63,433 bases of DNA from an uncultured Cytophaga sp. (GCF_937863595.1 NZ_CALMGQ010000014.1:1-63433), one strand, 5' to 3'. Counted from the first letter of the stretch, positions 1-9,565 are shown. The notes: a model not told the origin generated them from the letters alone. A program made the numbers and translations.

Positions 1-90
1 ATTGTCTAAATTATTCGCCTAAACCAGTTGCTCCCCAGAAAATGGATGTGACCCCCTACTTCAGGAGAATTACTTTTTTCTTCCACAGAA

Positions 91-1386
91 TTGAATAAAA
101 TTATTGTGCAGCAGCAGCACGATTTTAGATATGCGTTTGAAACGAAGTCGTATTTCGGACAACGTTACGATCGCAATTACAGCGACAATTTTCCTACGGT
201 AAGGGATATTCTAATAAAAGAAAACCCAAACAAATTAGAATTAGAAAAAATTGTTGTTCAATTAAATCTTGGAGTGAAGCTAGAGCAACCTGTTATTGAA
301 TTATCTAATGGAGAAGGCAAACGTTTGCAATTGGCATTGGCACTGCTTGCTAAGCCAGATGTATTGATACTCGACCAGCCTTTTATTGGTTTGGATACGG
401 CAACACGGAACCAACTTCATGACATAGTAAAAGACGTAAAAGAACAAAACATAACCGTTTTAATTATTACTACATCCGATGAAATACCTGATTGTGTAGA
501 CCAGCTTTTTCGAATGGAAAATGGAACAATCCGTGTATTGGATGAAAACAAGGATGATGTCACTGTAACAGTAGAGGCGAAAGAGCATACGTTTGATTGG
601 GATCGCTTAAAAGAAATAGCTCTCACGAACGTTCCATACTTCGATGTTGCTGTGCAGATGAATCATGCAAACATTGCCTTCGGAGATAAAAAAATATTAG
701 ATGATATTTCGTGGACGGTAAAACGCGGAGAGCATTGGGCTTTGCTAGGCGCAAACGGTTCAGGGAAATCGACCTTATTGAGTTTAATCAATGCAGATAA
801 TCCGCAGGTGTATTTGAATGATGTGTCTCTATTTGACCAGAAGCGGGGCAATGGAGAAAGCATTTGGGAGATTAAGAAAAAGATTGGCTACGTTTCGCCA
901 GAGATGCACAATCATGTGCTTCGCGGAAGTTCGTATATACAATCGCAAGCCATGGCAAAAAACGATTTTTCTTTGGGCGGATTTTCACAAGACAAAACAA
1001 CTTGTTTCGAAATTGTAAGTTCCGGCTTGCACGATCAAGTGGGTTCTTCAACACGCTTAAGTACGATGCAACAAAAAACAGTATTGTATTGGATGGAAGC
1101 ACTGGATGTATTGCAATTAAAACAAAAAGCATTTTATAAAACATCTTTAGGTCAACAACGCGTATTGTTATTAGCACGGGCATTGGTTAAGAATCCGCCT
1201 GTATTAATTTTAGATGAACCGTGTCAAGGATTGGATAAGCAGCAAACAAATTTATTTACATCTATTGTTGATGGTATTTGCAAACACATTGAAAAGACAT
1301 TAATTTATGTGTCCCATTACGATAGTGATATGCCACGTTGCATAGATCACAAATTGGTGTTGGAAAAGGGTAGGGTGGTGAATTAA
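91..1386 (+). CDS. ModF-like ABC ATP-binding protein, two NBDs, first NBD incomplete
   Basis: This cytoplasmic ATPase has two fused nucleotide-binding domains, like the molybdenum-related ModF family. The second domain is complete: Walker A GANGSGKST at residue 220, a GQQR signature, Walker B VLILDEPCQGLD from residue 371, and the H-loop YVSHY. The first domain keeps LSNGE near residue 71 and LILDQPF, but Gln96 replaces the catalytic glutamate and no Walker A is present. Only a TTG at 91 can start this frame, because TGA at 49-51 closes it upstream. ModF of E. coli is about 490 residues, so roughly 50-60 N-terminal residues are missing. The domain assignment is firm. The substrate is unknown. 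Confidence 0.75.
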   Translation: MNKIIVQQQHDFRYAFETKSYFGQRYDRNYSDNFPTVRDILIKENPNKLELEKIVVQLNLGVKLEQPVIELSNGEGKRLQLALALLAKPDVLILDQPFIGLDTATRNQLHDIVKDVKEQNITVLIITTSDEIPDCVDQLFRMENGTIRVLDENKDDVTVTVEAKEHTFDWDRLKEIALTNVPYFDVAVQMNHANIAFGDKKILDDISWTVKRGEHWALLGANGSGKSTLLSLINADNPQVYLNDVSLFDQKRGNGESIWEIKKKIGYVSPEMHNHVLRGSSYIQSQAMAKNDFSLGGFSQDKTTCFEIVSSGLHDQVGSSTRLSTMQQKTVLYWMEALDVLQLKQKAFYKTSLGQQRVLLLARALVKNPPVLILDEPCQGLDKQQTNLFTSIVDGICKHIEKTLIYVSHYDSDMPRCIDHKLVLEKGRVVN

Positions 1387-1405
1387 ATAACGTGTCTAAA
1401 AGAAT

Positions 1406-1747
1406 TTATCTGGCTTCAATCATCAATATTTTTTCTTCTAATAGCTTAATGGTTTTGTCATATAATTCACGTTCTTTTTCGGAAATATTAATGTAGTTAA
1501 CTGAAAAAGATTTATCATGTGCTGTTCCATAATTATTAAAGATTAATTTTTCATCAAAATTAATTAAATCGTCGATTTTTATTTCGAGCAATTGCGCAAT
1601 TTTATTTAATTGAGAAACTGTTAAATCACCATCTTCTTTTTCATATCTGCTGTATGTAGATTGACTAACATTAAGCTGTTGCGCCATGTATTCCTGAGTT
1701 AGATTTCGCAGTTCTCTAACTTTTTTTATTTTAATGCCGATTTCCAT
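1406..1747 (-). CDS. XRE-family helix-turn-helix regulator
   Basis: This small protein (113 residues) has an N-terminal Cro/C1-type helix-turn-helix over about residues 7-62, seen in LRNLTQEYMAQQLNVSQSTY followed by YEKEDGDLTVSQLNKIAQLL. The C-terminal half is charged and helical, possibly for dimerisation, and matches no domain I know. It is convergent with the ABC ATPase upstream, which ends 20 bases away, and divergent from the 1044-residue secreted protein gene. A 6-bp inverted repeat lies directly before its start codon, so autoregulation is plausible. No antitoxin partner is adjacent. Its target genes are unknown. Confidence 0.8.
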   Translation of the reverse strand: MEIGIKIKKVRELRNLTQEYMAQQLNVSQSTYSRYEKEDGDLTVSQLNKIAQLLEIKIDDLINFDEKLIFNNYGTAHDKSFSVNYINISEKERELYDKTIKLLEEKILMIEAR

Positions 1748-1749
1748 AA

Positions 1750-1766
1750 CTAAATTATCTATTTAG
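1750..1766. promoter_or_regulatory. Inverted repeat, possible XRE operator
   Basis: CTAAAT-TATCT-ATTTAG is a 6-bp inverted repeat with a 5-base spacer, two bases upstream of the XRE start codon (1745-1747). XRE proteins often bind repeats of this size near their own start. The rest of the 222-bp gap up to 1970 is AT-rich with no recognised gene. Confidence 0.3.
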
Positions 1767-1969
1767 TGCATAATCTATTCAAATAAAATAATATAATCAA
1801 CAATGTTTTAAATTAATTTTGCAGGTAATCAGCTATTTATAGTTTGTTAAATGACAAACATTATTTTCATCTAATAAAGGATTTCCTTCAATCAGTATCT
1901 TAATCTTTTTAGTAGACATTGAGTGTATGCCATTTTTAAAATCAAATATTTTATATCTAAAAAAGTTTT

Positions 1970-4900
1970 ATGAAAAAAATTTTAATTCTATGCATGTTAT
2001 TATTATGTGTAGGTTCAGCACAGGCCCTGGATGTTCAAATAACAAGAGTAAAAACATCAATACGAAAATCTTATTGGGGCGGCACTAAAGACACTACACT
2101 ATATGACAACGCAAAAATTACTCAAAATCTTTTGCCTTTGTCATTTTTAACCTTTTATATAAAATGGCAAGGCCTTGATCGTGTCGGAGATTTGGGTGAA
2201 TATGTCAAATTTCAGGTATATAGTATTAATACCGATGGGAGTGAGGTATATGTGGGCTCCCAATCGCATTCAATCTCTAGCACTGACAATGATGATTCCA
2301 CATCCATAATTGTAGCGGGTGAAGATTTTGAAAAGCTGCAGAAAGGCAAAGCCTCTACTTCCTATACTTATATAGTTCGAATCGAGCAACTTGATCCACC
2401 ACCTGCAATCTTAACGTATCACAAAATAGCAGAAACTAATAAATGGCACTTTAGCATAATTGCAGACCCAAATAAAATATTTTACAATATAATATGTTGC
2501 TCCAAATTTGTTGATTTACCATATCAACCAACACAACCTATTGCACAGGATTCAAGCACTGGAGTTGGAGCTGCTACAGCGACTAATTTAACTATCAAAT
2601 ATTATTGGTTCAAACGGAATGAGGGGAATAATTTTTCAATTATAAGTGGTGAAAATGGGAAATCATATATGCCAGAAAAGCAAACCCGTAATACATATTA
2701 TCGTAGAGTAGCAATTGCTTACAAGGGGGGGATTGAAATTTGTTATGACGAAAGTAATGTTGTCTCTTTCACTTTACTACATTGCCCTAGACCAGACAGT
2801 ACATATAATGCAATTTGCGGAGATCAAGGATTTTTCAACCTTGTTGATGGAGATGTAATTTACCCTACAAGTGTTTTTGGCTCATTCATCAACTGGCCAA
2901 ATCAAGGCAGAGAAAGACACCAAGGATATCAGTATATAATATCTAATGATGGCTATACATGGTATGATGTAGGTGATAAAGAGGAGTTATGGGGACCAGC
3001 AGCAAAACCAAAAGACTTTACACTTGACCCAGTAATTTTTAAAATCAATAAAGGACTTGTTCAGCACATTTACATAATAAGAAGATATTATGAACTTTAT
3101 GATTCATGGGACTGTGGTTGGCCTATACCCTTGTATCCTTGCGGACAAAAGTGGCATTTAAAAAGCATAAGTAATGTTGTTACTTTTACATTAACCTCAT
3201 TGACCCCTCCTAAACCTGTAACTGATACTATTACTAATGAATCAGGAATAGATAAAGCAACTTGTGATTATAACAATCAAACCAAAACATTTAGCATACC
3301 CCGCATCAATAACAACGAAACATACAAGTGGGAGATACCTCAAGGTTGGATTCCATATTCTGATTTACAAGGCCCATATGCAAATTCAATAACCGTTGGC
3401 ACAAATTCTGGCGGTGCTAATTATGCAAAAGGTGGCAATGTATGTTTAACGATTACTCAACTTGGCCAGGTAAACAGTATGTGCAAATACATAAAAGGAT
3501 CAGAACCATATACTGTAAGTCTACCTAATGTGCTGAAAGGTTGTGAAGGTTCTAATATAGTTGTAAAGCCAGTAATACTTCAAAATAATACGGTTCAATC
3601 TTCTGCGAATTATAAATTTAACTGGGAAGCTTATCAATCATCGAATATATCCTGTAATACACCAAATGATTTAAATAATGGAGACTGTAAAGAATTGAAA
3701 ATCACGATTGGTAATGTGTATCAAAATCCGAGTCAACCAATTAAAGTAACAGCCACAAATTTGAACGGATGTACCGCTAGCACAACAACGAACTTAACAA
3801 CTTCGCCTGGATTATTAATGGGTATTTTAAATAGTTTCAATGATCCATTAGCGAATACTACATCAAATTTAGCATTGAATGAGAATAGTAATCATTTATA
3901 TTTTACAGCAAATAGTGGAGTTATACAAAGGGTATATTTTGATAATAGTACGAATATTTGGAGATATGTATCCTTAAAAGATAAAAGCACAAATGCACCA
4001 ATATCGTGCTCAGGTTCTGTTGCATTTTATAAAGGAGTTCAATCAGATAAATTATTTTATGTTCTTAAGGACAATTTATATTATGCTGAAACCAATGATA
4101 ATGGATTGACTTGGACAAATTTTAATAGTATTAACTTAGCTCCAAATGTAGGCTCTCGAATTAAAATTAATGATGATAAAATTTATTATATCGATAATAC
4201 ATCAAACAAAGTATATTATAAATCACTTATTGGTTTAAATCCTGCAGTATTAGTAGGAAATATTCCAATCAATTATTCTAATGATATGTTTACAGTTGAA
4301 GAGGGTATCGTTGCATATGCGGACCAAAGCGGCATATTAGTAGCTTTTGATGCAATAACGGGTATAATGTTTCCTATAAATCTTACTCCTCAATTAAAAA
4401 CTGTTTCATATAATTCGGCTATTTCTATATTTAATAAAAATATTTATTTTGTTAACTATGCACGTAGTTTATCTATCATACAAAAAAGCAGTACCTCTAC
4501 ATCATATACTTCAAGTCAAAATGTATCTAATCAATTAGCAGGTCCTTTTGTAATCAATAAACAGACAGGAACAGTTTATGCTAAAGCTTATGATATACCA
4601 GGTAAGCAAATCTATTATTTAAATGGCCAATGGATTAGTAATCCTATAAAAAATTACGATCAAGGGATTCAAATTCAATCTTCAATGGTATACGGAAATG
4701 GGCATGCATATTATATTGGAGTTGGTAATATTGTTTCTAATACGTTTTATATTGCACCATGTGTGCCAAATGTTTTGCGCACAAGCGGCAATATGAATAC
4801 AACGGAGGGTGATCCCCAAAATGATCCGATTCCAATTACTAGGGAAGCAATAAATGTTTTAAATATTTATCCGAATCCCGCAAAAAATTTAGTTCACGTG

Positions 4901-5104
4901 AATTTCACAACAGAGCAAGCTTCTAATATACAGGTTAAGGTTGTAAATCTTACAGGTAGCGCAGACATCGTAGTAGAAGAATATATTGAACAAGGCATGC
5001 AGGATATAGAAATACCCATAACAGAATACGCAGCAGGAGTCTATCTAATTCAGTTATATGTTGAAGGTGAATTATCTGCTACTTCTAAACTCATCACATA
5101 TTAA
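1970..5104 (+). CDS. Large secreted protein with type IX secretion sorting domain
   Basis: This is a 1044-residue exported protein of unknown function. It begins with a signal peptide (MKKILILCMLLLCVGSAQA). The last ~80 residues form a type-A T9SS sorting domain, with the family hallmark INVLNIYPNPAKN, a beta-rich core and a final GVYLIQLYVEG...K motif. The middle is rich in Asn, Thr, Tyr and Cys. It shows two diverged Ig-like modules ending SNVVSFTL and SNVVTFTL, then a region resembling a beta-propeller (about residues 620-940, repeated KIYYIDN or LYYAET type strands). It is probably exported across the outer membrane and attached to or released from the surface. No catalytic motif was seen. 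A strong terminator follows. Confidence 0.8.
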   Translation: MKKILILCMLLLCVGSAQALDVQITRVKTSIRKSYWGGTKDTTLYDNAKITQNLLPLSFLTFYIKWQGLDRVGDLGEYVKFQVYSINTDGSEVYVGSQSHSISSTDNDDSTSIIVAGEDFEKLQKGKASTSYTYIVRIEQLDPPPAILTYHKIAETNKWHFSIIADPNKIFYNIICCSKFVDLPYQPTQPIAQDSSTGVGAATATNLTIKYYWFKRNEGNNFSIISGENGKSYMPEKQTRNTYYRRVAIAYKGGIEICYDESNVVSFTLLHCPRPDSTYNAICGDQGFFNLVDGDVIYPTSVFGSFINWPNQGRERHQGYQYIISNDGYTWYDVGDKEELWGPAAKPKDFTLDPVIFKINKGLVQHIYIIRRYYELYDSWDCGWPIPLYPCGQKWHLKSISNVVTFTLTSLTPPKPVTDTITNESGIDKATCDYNNQTKTFSIPRINNNETYKWEIPQGWIPYSDLQGPYANSITVGTNSGGANYAKGGNVCLTITQLGQVNSMCKYIKGSEPYTVSLPNVLKGCEGSNIVVKPVILQNNTVQSSANYKFNWEAYQSSNISCNTPNDLNNGDCKELKITIGNVYQNPSQPIKVTATNLNGCTASTTTNLTTSPGLLMGILNSFNDPLANTTSNLALNENSNHLYFTANSGVIQRVYFDNSTNIWRYVSLKDKSTNAPISCSGSVAFYKGVQSDKLFYVLKDNLYYAETNDNGLTWTNFNSINLAPNVGSRIKINDDKIYYIDNTSNKVYYKSLIGLNPAVLVGNIPINYSNDMFTVEEGIVAYADQSGILVAFDAITGIMFPINLTPQLKTVSYNSAISIFNKNIYFVNYARSLSIIQKSSTSTSYTSSQNVSNQLAGPFVINKQTGTVYAKAYDIPGKQIYYLNGQWISNPIKNYDQGIQIQSSMVYGNGHAYYIGVGNIVSNTFYIAPCVPNVLRTSGNMNTTEGDPQNDPIPITREAINVLNIYPNPAKNLVHVNFTTEQASNIQVKVVNLTGSADIVVEEYIEQGMQDIEIPITEYAAGVYLIQLYVEGELSATSKLITY

Positions 5105-5122
5105 ATTTCTTTTTGTATCTTC

Positions 5123-5155
5123 AAACATTCCATTGATAACATCAATGGAATGTTT
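5123..5155 (+). terminator. Intrinsic terminator, 15-bp perfect stem
   Basis: Arms at 5123-5137 and 5141-5155 are perfectly complementary around the loop AAC, with a T-rich tail. It ends the gene that stops at 5104. An ATG at 5150 in frame with the next gene lies inside the 3' arm, so it is not the likely start of that gene. Confidence 0.8.
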
Positions 5156-5170
5156 TTATTTAACAGCTAT

Positions 5171-5899
5171 ATGAAAAAAATCCATCTATTATTTTTAATA
5201 AGTATCTCTTCAAGTATTTGCTTCGGTCAACTAAATGTTGGTTTGAAATTAAACATGAATGTTAATAAATTTGCATTTAAGACAAATAGTGAGGATGAAT
5301 ATATAAAAGGTCCGCTCGTTGATTTTGGTTTTTTTGGAATAAGTGGAGGTGCTCTAGCAAACTATAGACTGAATCACCGGCTTTCAATTCAATCAGAATT
5401 GAATTTTAATGCATTTAGAACAACTTTTGCAAAAATGGAATATTATACGAATTGGGAAGGTGATCGAACCGCTATTGGTAATGGGTTTAATGTTAACATG
5501 AATTATTTAGAAATTCCACTGATGGGAAAAGTATCCTTTGGGAATAAAGTCACCTTTGATATAACAGCAGGTGCTTTTGTTGGATATCTACTTTCTGCCA
5601 AACAATCAACAGATAATGGAAGATTAAATTTACCAGCAGATACCATTTATCGACCATGGCAAGACCCTGAACCCAAAAGGATAACTTATTATAAGCAAAA
5701 TGTGCGTTCTGATTATTCATCCTTTAATGCTGGAATATTAGTAGGATTGGGATTAACTATGAAGGATAGGGTGGTTATTGAATTACGATTAAATCGTGGT
5801 TTAGTAAATATTAATAAAACGCGCTCCGCAACAATGAATACGGTTCAAGCCCAATTCAGCGTAGGATATTATATTTTCAAACAAAAAAGAAAAGCGTAA
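5171..5899 (+). CDS. PorT-like outer-membrane beta-barrel protein
   Basis: This predicted outer-membrane protein of 242 residues has a signal peptide (MKKIHLLFLISISSSICFG, mature end QLNVGLK). Alternating hydrophobic and polar strands and Gly/Asn-rich turns follow, as in the outer-membrane beta-barrel (PorT/OmpA-like) family of Bacteroidota. The C-terminus QAQFSVGYYIF is a typical closing strand. The start at 5171 is preferred because the in-frame ATG at 5150 lies in a terminator stem and would place seven extra residues before the signal peptide. The next gene begins three bases after the stop, so the two are probably co-transcribed and may work together at the surface. The specific function is unknown. 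Confidence 0.7.
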   Translation: MKKIHLLFLISISSSICFGQLNVGLKLNMNVNKFAFKTNSEDEYIKGPLVDFGFFGISGGALANYRLNHRLSIQSELNFNAFRTTFAKMEYYTNWEGDRTAIGNGFNVNMNYLEIPLMGKVSFGNKVTFDITAGAFVGYLLSAKQSTDNGRLNLPADTIYRPWQDPEPKRITYYKQNVRSDYSSFNAGILVGLGLTMKDRVVIELRLNRGLVNINKTRSATMNTVQAQFSVGYYIFKQKRKA

Positions 5900-5902
5900 A
5901 AC

Positions 5903-7813
5903 GTGCTAACAAAATTCGCTATATCTCGAACACATTCAATCATAATTAGTATATGCTTAACATCCGTATTCTTTTTTAGCTTATTGCATACCAATGCCCA
6001 AAGCAAACGAGCAAATGTGTGGTACGTATCCGAAGGTATTGGGTATGATTTTAATTGCAATCCACCTTGTACAAATCAATTGGGTGGTTTGGGCGATGCT
6101 AAATCTAGTGCAACCATTTGTGATAAAAATGGAGCTTTGCAATTTTATACAGACAATGAAACAATCTGGAATTGGAAGCATCAGGTAATGGCAAATGGTA
6201 CAGGATTATATTCCTGCCGCTGGGCACAGCAAGGCTCTGTTATTGTACCCTTAAGTACCAATCCATTTCAATATTATTTAATTACGTGCGACGATTTGCG
6301 TTATCCTGTAATTGCCAATGCACAATTTATTTGTAGCGATATAAATCCGGTAAGCTATATTTTAAGTTTGAATTTGATTGACATGTCTGCAAATAATTTT
6401 AATGGGCAAGTACTCATTAAAAATAAAGTAATTTATGGTAGTGGACATGTGATGAGCACAATTGCCGCTGTTAAACATGCCAATACAAAAGATACATGGA
6501 TTATGACGTATGATTTTAAAATCAATCGGTTTGTGTCCTTGTTATTAACCGATTGCGGCATACAAGAAACAGTAATTTCTCCAGACTTAGGTATTGTTGT
6601 ATTTTTAGAAAAAAATACCATTACATTTTCACCGAAGGGGGACTTATTTCATATACGTACGGGTTATATGTTACCAGAAAGTGGTAGCATGATTGCCCAT
6701 TTTGATAACAGTACTGGCTTAGCTTATAACCCTATATTTTTTAGAGGTGAAAATACACAATCGTGCTTTTCAGTTGATAATACATACCTGTATCAAGCAG
6801 GTGGCGAAATTCGATATAATATTTCTGACCTTTCGGATACGGCAGCTATTTATGCTTCAAGAGAAAAGTTCGATTTTGGTTATGGGGCTAATTTTGGTGT
6901 TCAGAATGGTCCAGATGGCAAAGTGTATTTTGCGACTAATAAACCTTACTACGTAACGATGAATAGTGTGGATCAGCCAAGTTCAGCCAAAACTACTTAC
7001 AGCACCCAACTAAGTACACACATAACAAAACCAATTCAGTATGCGCAATTGGTTGCTATTGCACCCAATTTTGTACAAAGTTGGTTTGATCCAAATTTTA
7101 AAGAGTATGAATACGGTAGCCCTGTAATTCAATATACCCGAACATGTATTACTTCGTCTGCAAGGTTTATAGCAACAGGTATTCCGCCAGCTACGCATTA
7201 TCATTGGGAAATAGAAGAAGTAGGCGAGGCTGTTAAAAAATATTTTGATACAGATACGATTACACATGCATTTGCACATTCAGGCAAACATAGAGCAAAG
7301 CTAATCATCGATTTTTCGTGTAAGCCAGATATCATAACACGAAATGATATTTTTGTGGATGATTTCCCCAAAAAGGATTTTATAAAAGATGTTGATGTTT
7401 GTATTGGTGATAATTATGTTTTGAATGCAGAACCAAATCAAGTGCAATATCTCTGGAATACTGGAAATACAAATCCTCACCAAATAGGCATAGCAGGTAA
7501 TACGTATGCTGTTCAAGTAAGTAATACCTGTGGACAAAATACCGATTCAGTGTATTTAAAAAGAATAAATTATAAGCTTCCTAATTTAATCACTCCCAAT
7601 AATGATTCGCATAACGACACATTTGAAGTGGAATCAGATGAAACTTTTGAAGGCAATCTTGAAATATATAATTCGTGGGGATCAATGATTTATCAAAATT
7701 CAAAATATAAAAACACTTGGCCAGAGCAAGAAATAGATGAAGGCGTTTATTACTATCGATTTTCCTATAGTACTTGTGGGCCTGTAAATAGTTGGTTGCA
7801 GGTGATTAAATAA
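5903..7813 (+). CDS. Gliding-motility (CHU_C) type-B T9SS surface protein
   Basis: This 636-residue secreted protein has a GTG start and a signal peptide ending near LLHTNAQS. The N-terminal half resembles the common Bacteroidota pattern NVWYVSEGIGYDF ... LQFYTDNETIWNWKHQVM, a beta-propeller-like region. A PKD-like domain follows at about residues 410-475, then an Ig-like segment (VCIGDNYVLNAE ... YLWNTGNT). The last ~85 residues are the CHU_C gliding-motility-associated domain: PNLITPNNDSHNDTF, LEIYNSWGSMIY, and GVYYYRFSY. This domain directs type-B T9SS substrates, which are often anchored through SprF-like barrels. The beta-barrel gene three bases upstream could be such a partner, but that is inference. 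Confidence 0.85.
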   Translation: MLTKFAISRTHSIIISICLTSVFFFSLLHTNAQSKRANVWYVSEGIGYDFNCNPPCTNQLGGLGDAKSSATICDKNGALQFYTDNETIWNWKHQVMANGTGLYSCRWAQQGSVIVPLSTNPFQYYLITCDDLRYPVIANAQFICSDINPVSYILSLNLIDMSANNFNGQVLIKNKVIYGSGHVMSTIAAVKHANTKDTWIMTYDFKINRFVSLLLTDCGIQETVISPDLGIVVFLEKNTITFSPKGDLFHIRTGYMLPESGSMIAHFDNSTGLAYNPIFFRGENTQSCFSVDNTYLYQAGGEIRYNISDLSDTAAIYASREKFDFGYGANFGVQNGPDGKVYFATNKPYYVTMNSVDQPSSAKTTYSTQLSTHITKPIQYAQLVAIAPNFVQSWFDPNFKEYEYGSPVIQYTRTCITSSARFIATGIPPATHYHWEIEEVGEAVKKYFDTDTITHAFAHSGKHRAKLIIDFSCKPDIITRNDIFVDDFPKKDFIKDVDVCIGDNYVLNAEPNQVQYLWNTGNTNPHQIGIAGNTYAVQVSNTCGQNTDSVYLKRINYKLPNLITPNNDSHNDTFEVESDETFEGNLEIYNSWGSMIYQNSKYKNTWPEQEIDEGVYYYRFSYSTCGPVNSWLQVIK

Positions 7814-7825
7814 AAGTATATTCTA

Positions 7826-7864
7826 AAAAATGCCTCGAAATAAAAATTATATCGAGGCATTTTT
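7826..7864. terminator. Bidirectional terminator between convergent genes
   Basis: A 13-bp perfect stem (7826-7838 with 7852-7864) carries A-tract and T-tract flanks and a 13-base AT-rich loop. It lies 12 bases after the CHU_C gene and 57 bases before the end of the minus-strand gene at 7922. It can serve both strands. Confidence 0.8.
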
Positions 7865-7921
7865 CAATTAAATAGTTTGAGCAACAATACTGTAAGAAAA
7901 AATTTTCAAATCACTAATTTC

Positions 7922-8584
7922 TTATTTAACATTCGTAGGCGTCGTTGTCAAATACCTTCTTTTCCATTTTGGATAGCGCAATTGTCTTATATCTTCCATT
8001 ACATTGAAATAACTCCCTGCCCAATAATTTCGAAGACCATTACCAATTACCATTCCTTGAATACGCTCATGTAAAAGAATTTCTTTCGTACTCATATTAA
8101 AGAAAACCACATGATAGTATGCACCACCGTATGATTTGTTCAAGCATTCAGTTATAAAAATTAAGCCAATACCACTTTTATTTATTAAGGGATAATTTGC
8201 AACAATTGATTGAATATAATCTGGTGTATAATACGGAGTAGAAGGCACTTCCAAAGAATCTAATAATGCTGCTGCATTAAGTGTTTTTACCATTTGAATG
8301 TCATTCACCACAGTTTTGTGGTAAATCATTTTTGGAATGGAATATTTTTCGGGTTCGTCTAAAATCAATTGATTCCATTCTGGATAGTATTTATCTCGTA
8401 ATTCTAGCGCAGTGATAGGTGTTACGCCCCCGAATTGACTCATTTTACCAACAATTTTTGTGTGAGAATAATCAATCCCCAGCCAAGTAATTTCAGTACT
8501 TGGATTAAAGATATCTTGAACTGTTTGCGAAAAACAAGGAGAAAATATAAAGAAGGAAAGTAAGGCGACAAGTATACGTTTCAT
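7922..8584 (-). CDS. Secreted protein of unknown function, paralog of the next gene
   Basis: This 220-residue exported protein has a signal peptide MKRILVALLSFFIFSPCFSQ. The start at 8584 is chosen because a TTG start further upstream (8659) would add 25 residues before it. It is closely similar along its whole length to the upstream neighbour. Shared blocks include TVQDIF/TVEDIF, WLGIDYSHTKIVG/WFGIDYSQCKIIG, LRDKYYPEWNQLILDEPEKY, GIGLIFI, AYYHVVFFN and GLRNYWAGS. I do not recognise the family and see no catalytic motif. The pair is a local duplication and probably one operon. Confidence 0.7.
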   Translation of the reverse strand: MKRILVALLSFFIFSPCFSQTVQDIFNPSTEITWLGIDYSHTKIVGKMSQFGGVTPITALELRDKYYPEWNQLILDEPEKYSIPKMIYHKTVVNDIQMVKTLNAAALLDSLEVPSTPYYTPDYIQSIVANYPLINKSGIGLIFITECLNKSYGGAYYHVVFFNMSTKEILLHERIQGMVIGNGLRNYWAGSYFNVMEDIRQLRYPKWKRRYLTTTPTNVK

Positions 8585-8670
8585 AACAAATAATAGACAA
8601 CGGGAATTCTGAATGTAATTAAGGGTAAATATATTTTCTGTGAAATAATATTGCAACAAAACCTTTCAAC

Positions 8671-9360
8671 CTACCATGTTGGGGCAGTCTTGCTTTTTGT
8701 ATTATTGACCTTGCCATTATATTTTTTCTGCCATTTATAATAGCCATCTTCACGGATGTAATCCATTACCTTACTAATGGAAGTAGCCCAATAATTGCGC
8801 AAACCAAAGCCGCCGGCCGCACCTTTTAATCGCTCTTGGAGTAAGACTGTTTTTGTTTCAATATTAAAAAAAACTACGTGGTAATAGGCTTCATCTGTTG
8901 CCTTATCCATACTCTCTGCAATAAATACCAAACCAATTCCCGTTTTACCATCAATTGGATAGTTTGAAATAAATTGTTGGATTTCTGTGGTGGTATAATT
9001 CGGTGTTGTAATCGCTTCCATAGAATCAAGTGAGACAGAAGCATTTAATTTTTTCACCATACTCACATCTTTTGCAACACTGCCTCTATGAATCATACTT
9101 TGAATATTATATTTTTCAGGCTCAGACAGTATCAATTGATTCCATGCTGGATAATAACTATCGCGCAATTCTTGGGGAGAAGTAGGACTTTTTCCACCGA
9201 AGGAGCCTATAGAACCTATAATTTTGCACTGTGAATAATCGATACCAAACCATGTTACGCGCATATCGTAATTTTTAAAAATATCTTCTACGGTTTGAGC
9301 TTGGGAGTGAAAACACAAAAGCAAACATAGGCACACAAGCGGTATACTTTTTTTAATCAT
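8671..9360 (-). CDS. Secreted protein of unknown function, first of a tandem pair
   Basis: This 229-residue protein has a signal peptide (MIKKSIPLVCLCLLLCFHSQ, mature start AQTVEDIF). The start at 9360 is the ATG just before it. A GTG further upstream would add 25 implausible residues. It is a full-length paralog of the downstream gene, with 86 bases between this stop and that start. A serine or threonine spacing pattern and conserved aromatic residues (WFGIDYSQ, YYHVVFFN, RNYWA) suggest a small folded periplasmic or lipid-facing domain. Nothing here supports a named function. No lipobox is visible, so it may be periplasmic. Confidence 0.7.
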   Translation of the reverse strand: MIKKSIPLVCLCLLLCFHSQAQTVEDIFKNYDMRVTWFGIDYSQCKIIGSIGSFGGKSPTSPQELRDSYYPAWNQLILSEPEKYNIQSMIHRGSVAKDVSMVKKLNASVSLDSMEAITTPNYTTTEIQQFISNYPIDGKTGIGLVFIAESMDKATDEAYYHVVFFNIETKTVLLQERLKGAAGGFGLRNYWATSISKVMDYIREDGYYKWQKKYNGKVNNTKSKTAPTW

Positions 9361-9557
9361 AGCATTATGGACATTAAAATTGAAAATCAAACAAAGGTAC
9401 TCAAAATACTTTAACGACAAATGGCAGCCAACCATTAATATGTATCAAAACCTTTATAATTCAATAGGTTGCGAAACTAAAAAGATATCTAATGAAGTAG
9501 TATAAAAAATGCTGTGGATTAATTGGCCCTTTCCTTTTTAACCTGCCCGAAAAGCAT

Positions 9558-9565
9558 TAATTTTG
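9558..9565 (+). promoter_or_regulatory. TAnnTTTG-type -7 box before glyA
   Basis: TAATTTTG fits the Bacteroidota primary-sigma -7 consensus TAnnTTTG and lies 26 bases before the glyA start. No clear -33 TTG is seen at the usual spacing, so this is a tentative call. Confidence 0.4.

Noticed and set aside
1..60. Minus-strand reading FWGATGLGE near the window start, resembling a Walker A motif.
   Set aside because: It is followed at once by a stop, preceded by a stop 12 codons earlier, and lacks the Lys-Ser/Thr pair. It is probably chance, not an inverted piece of the ModF-like gene.
5150..5152. ATG at 5150 as start of the beta-barrel gene.
   Set aside because: It lies inside the right arm of a strong terminator stem, and the signal peptide starts at 5171.
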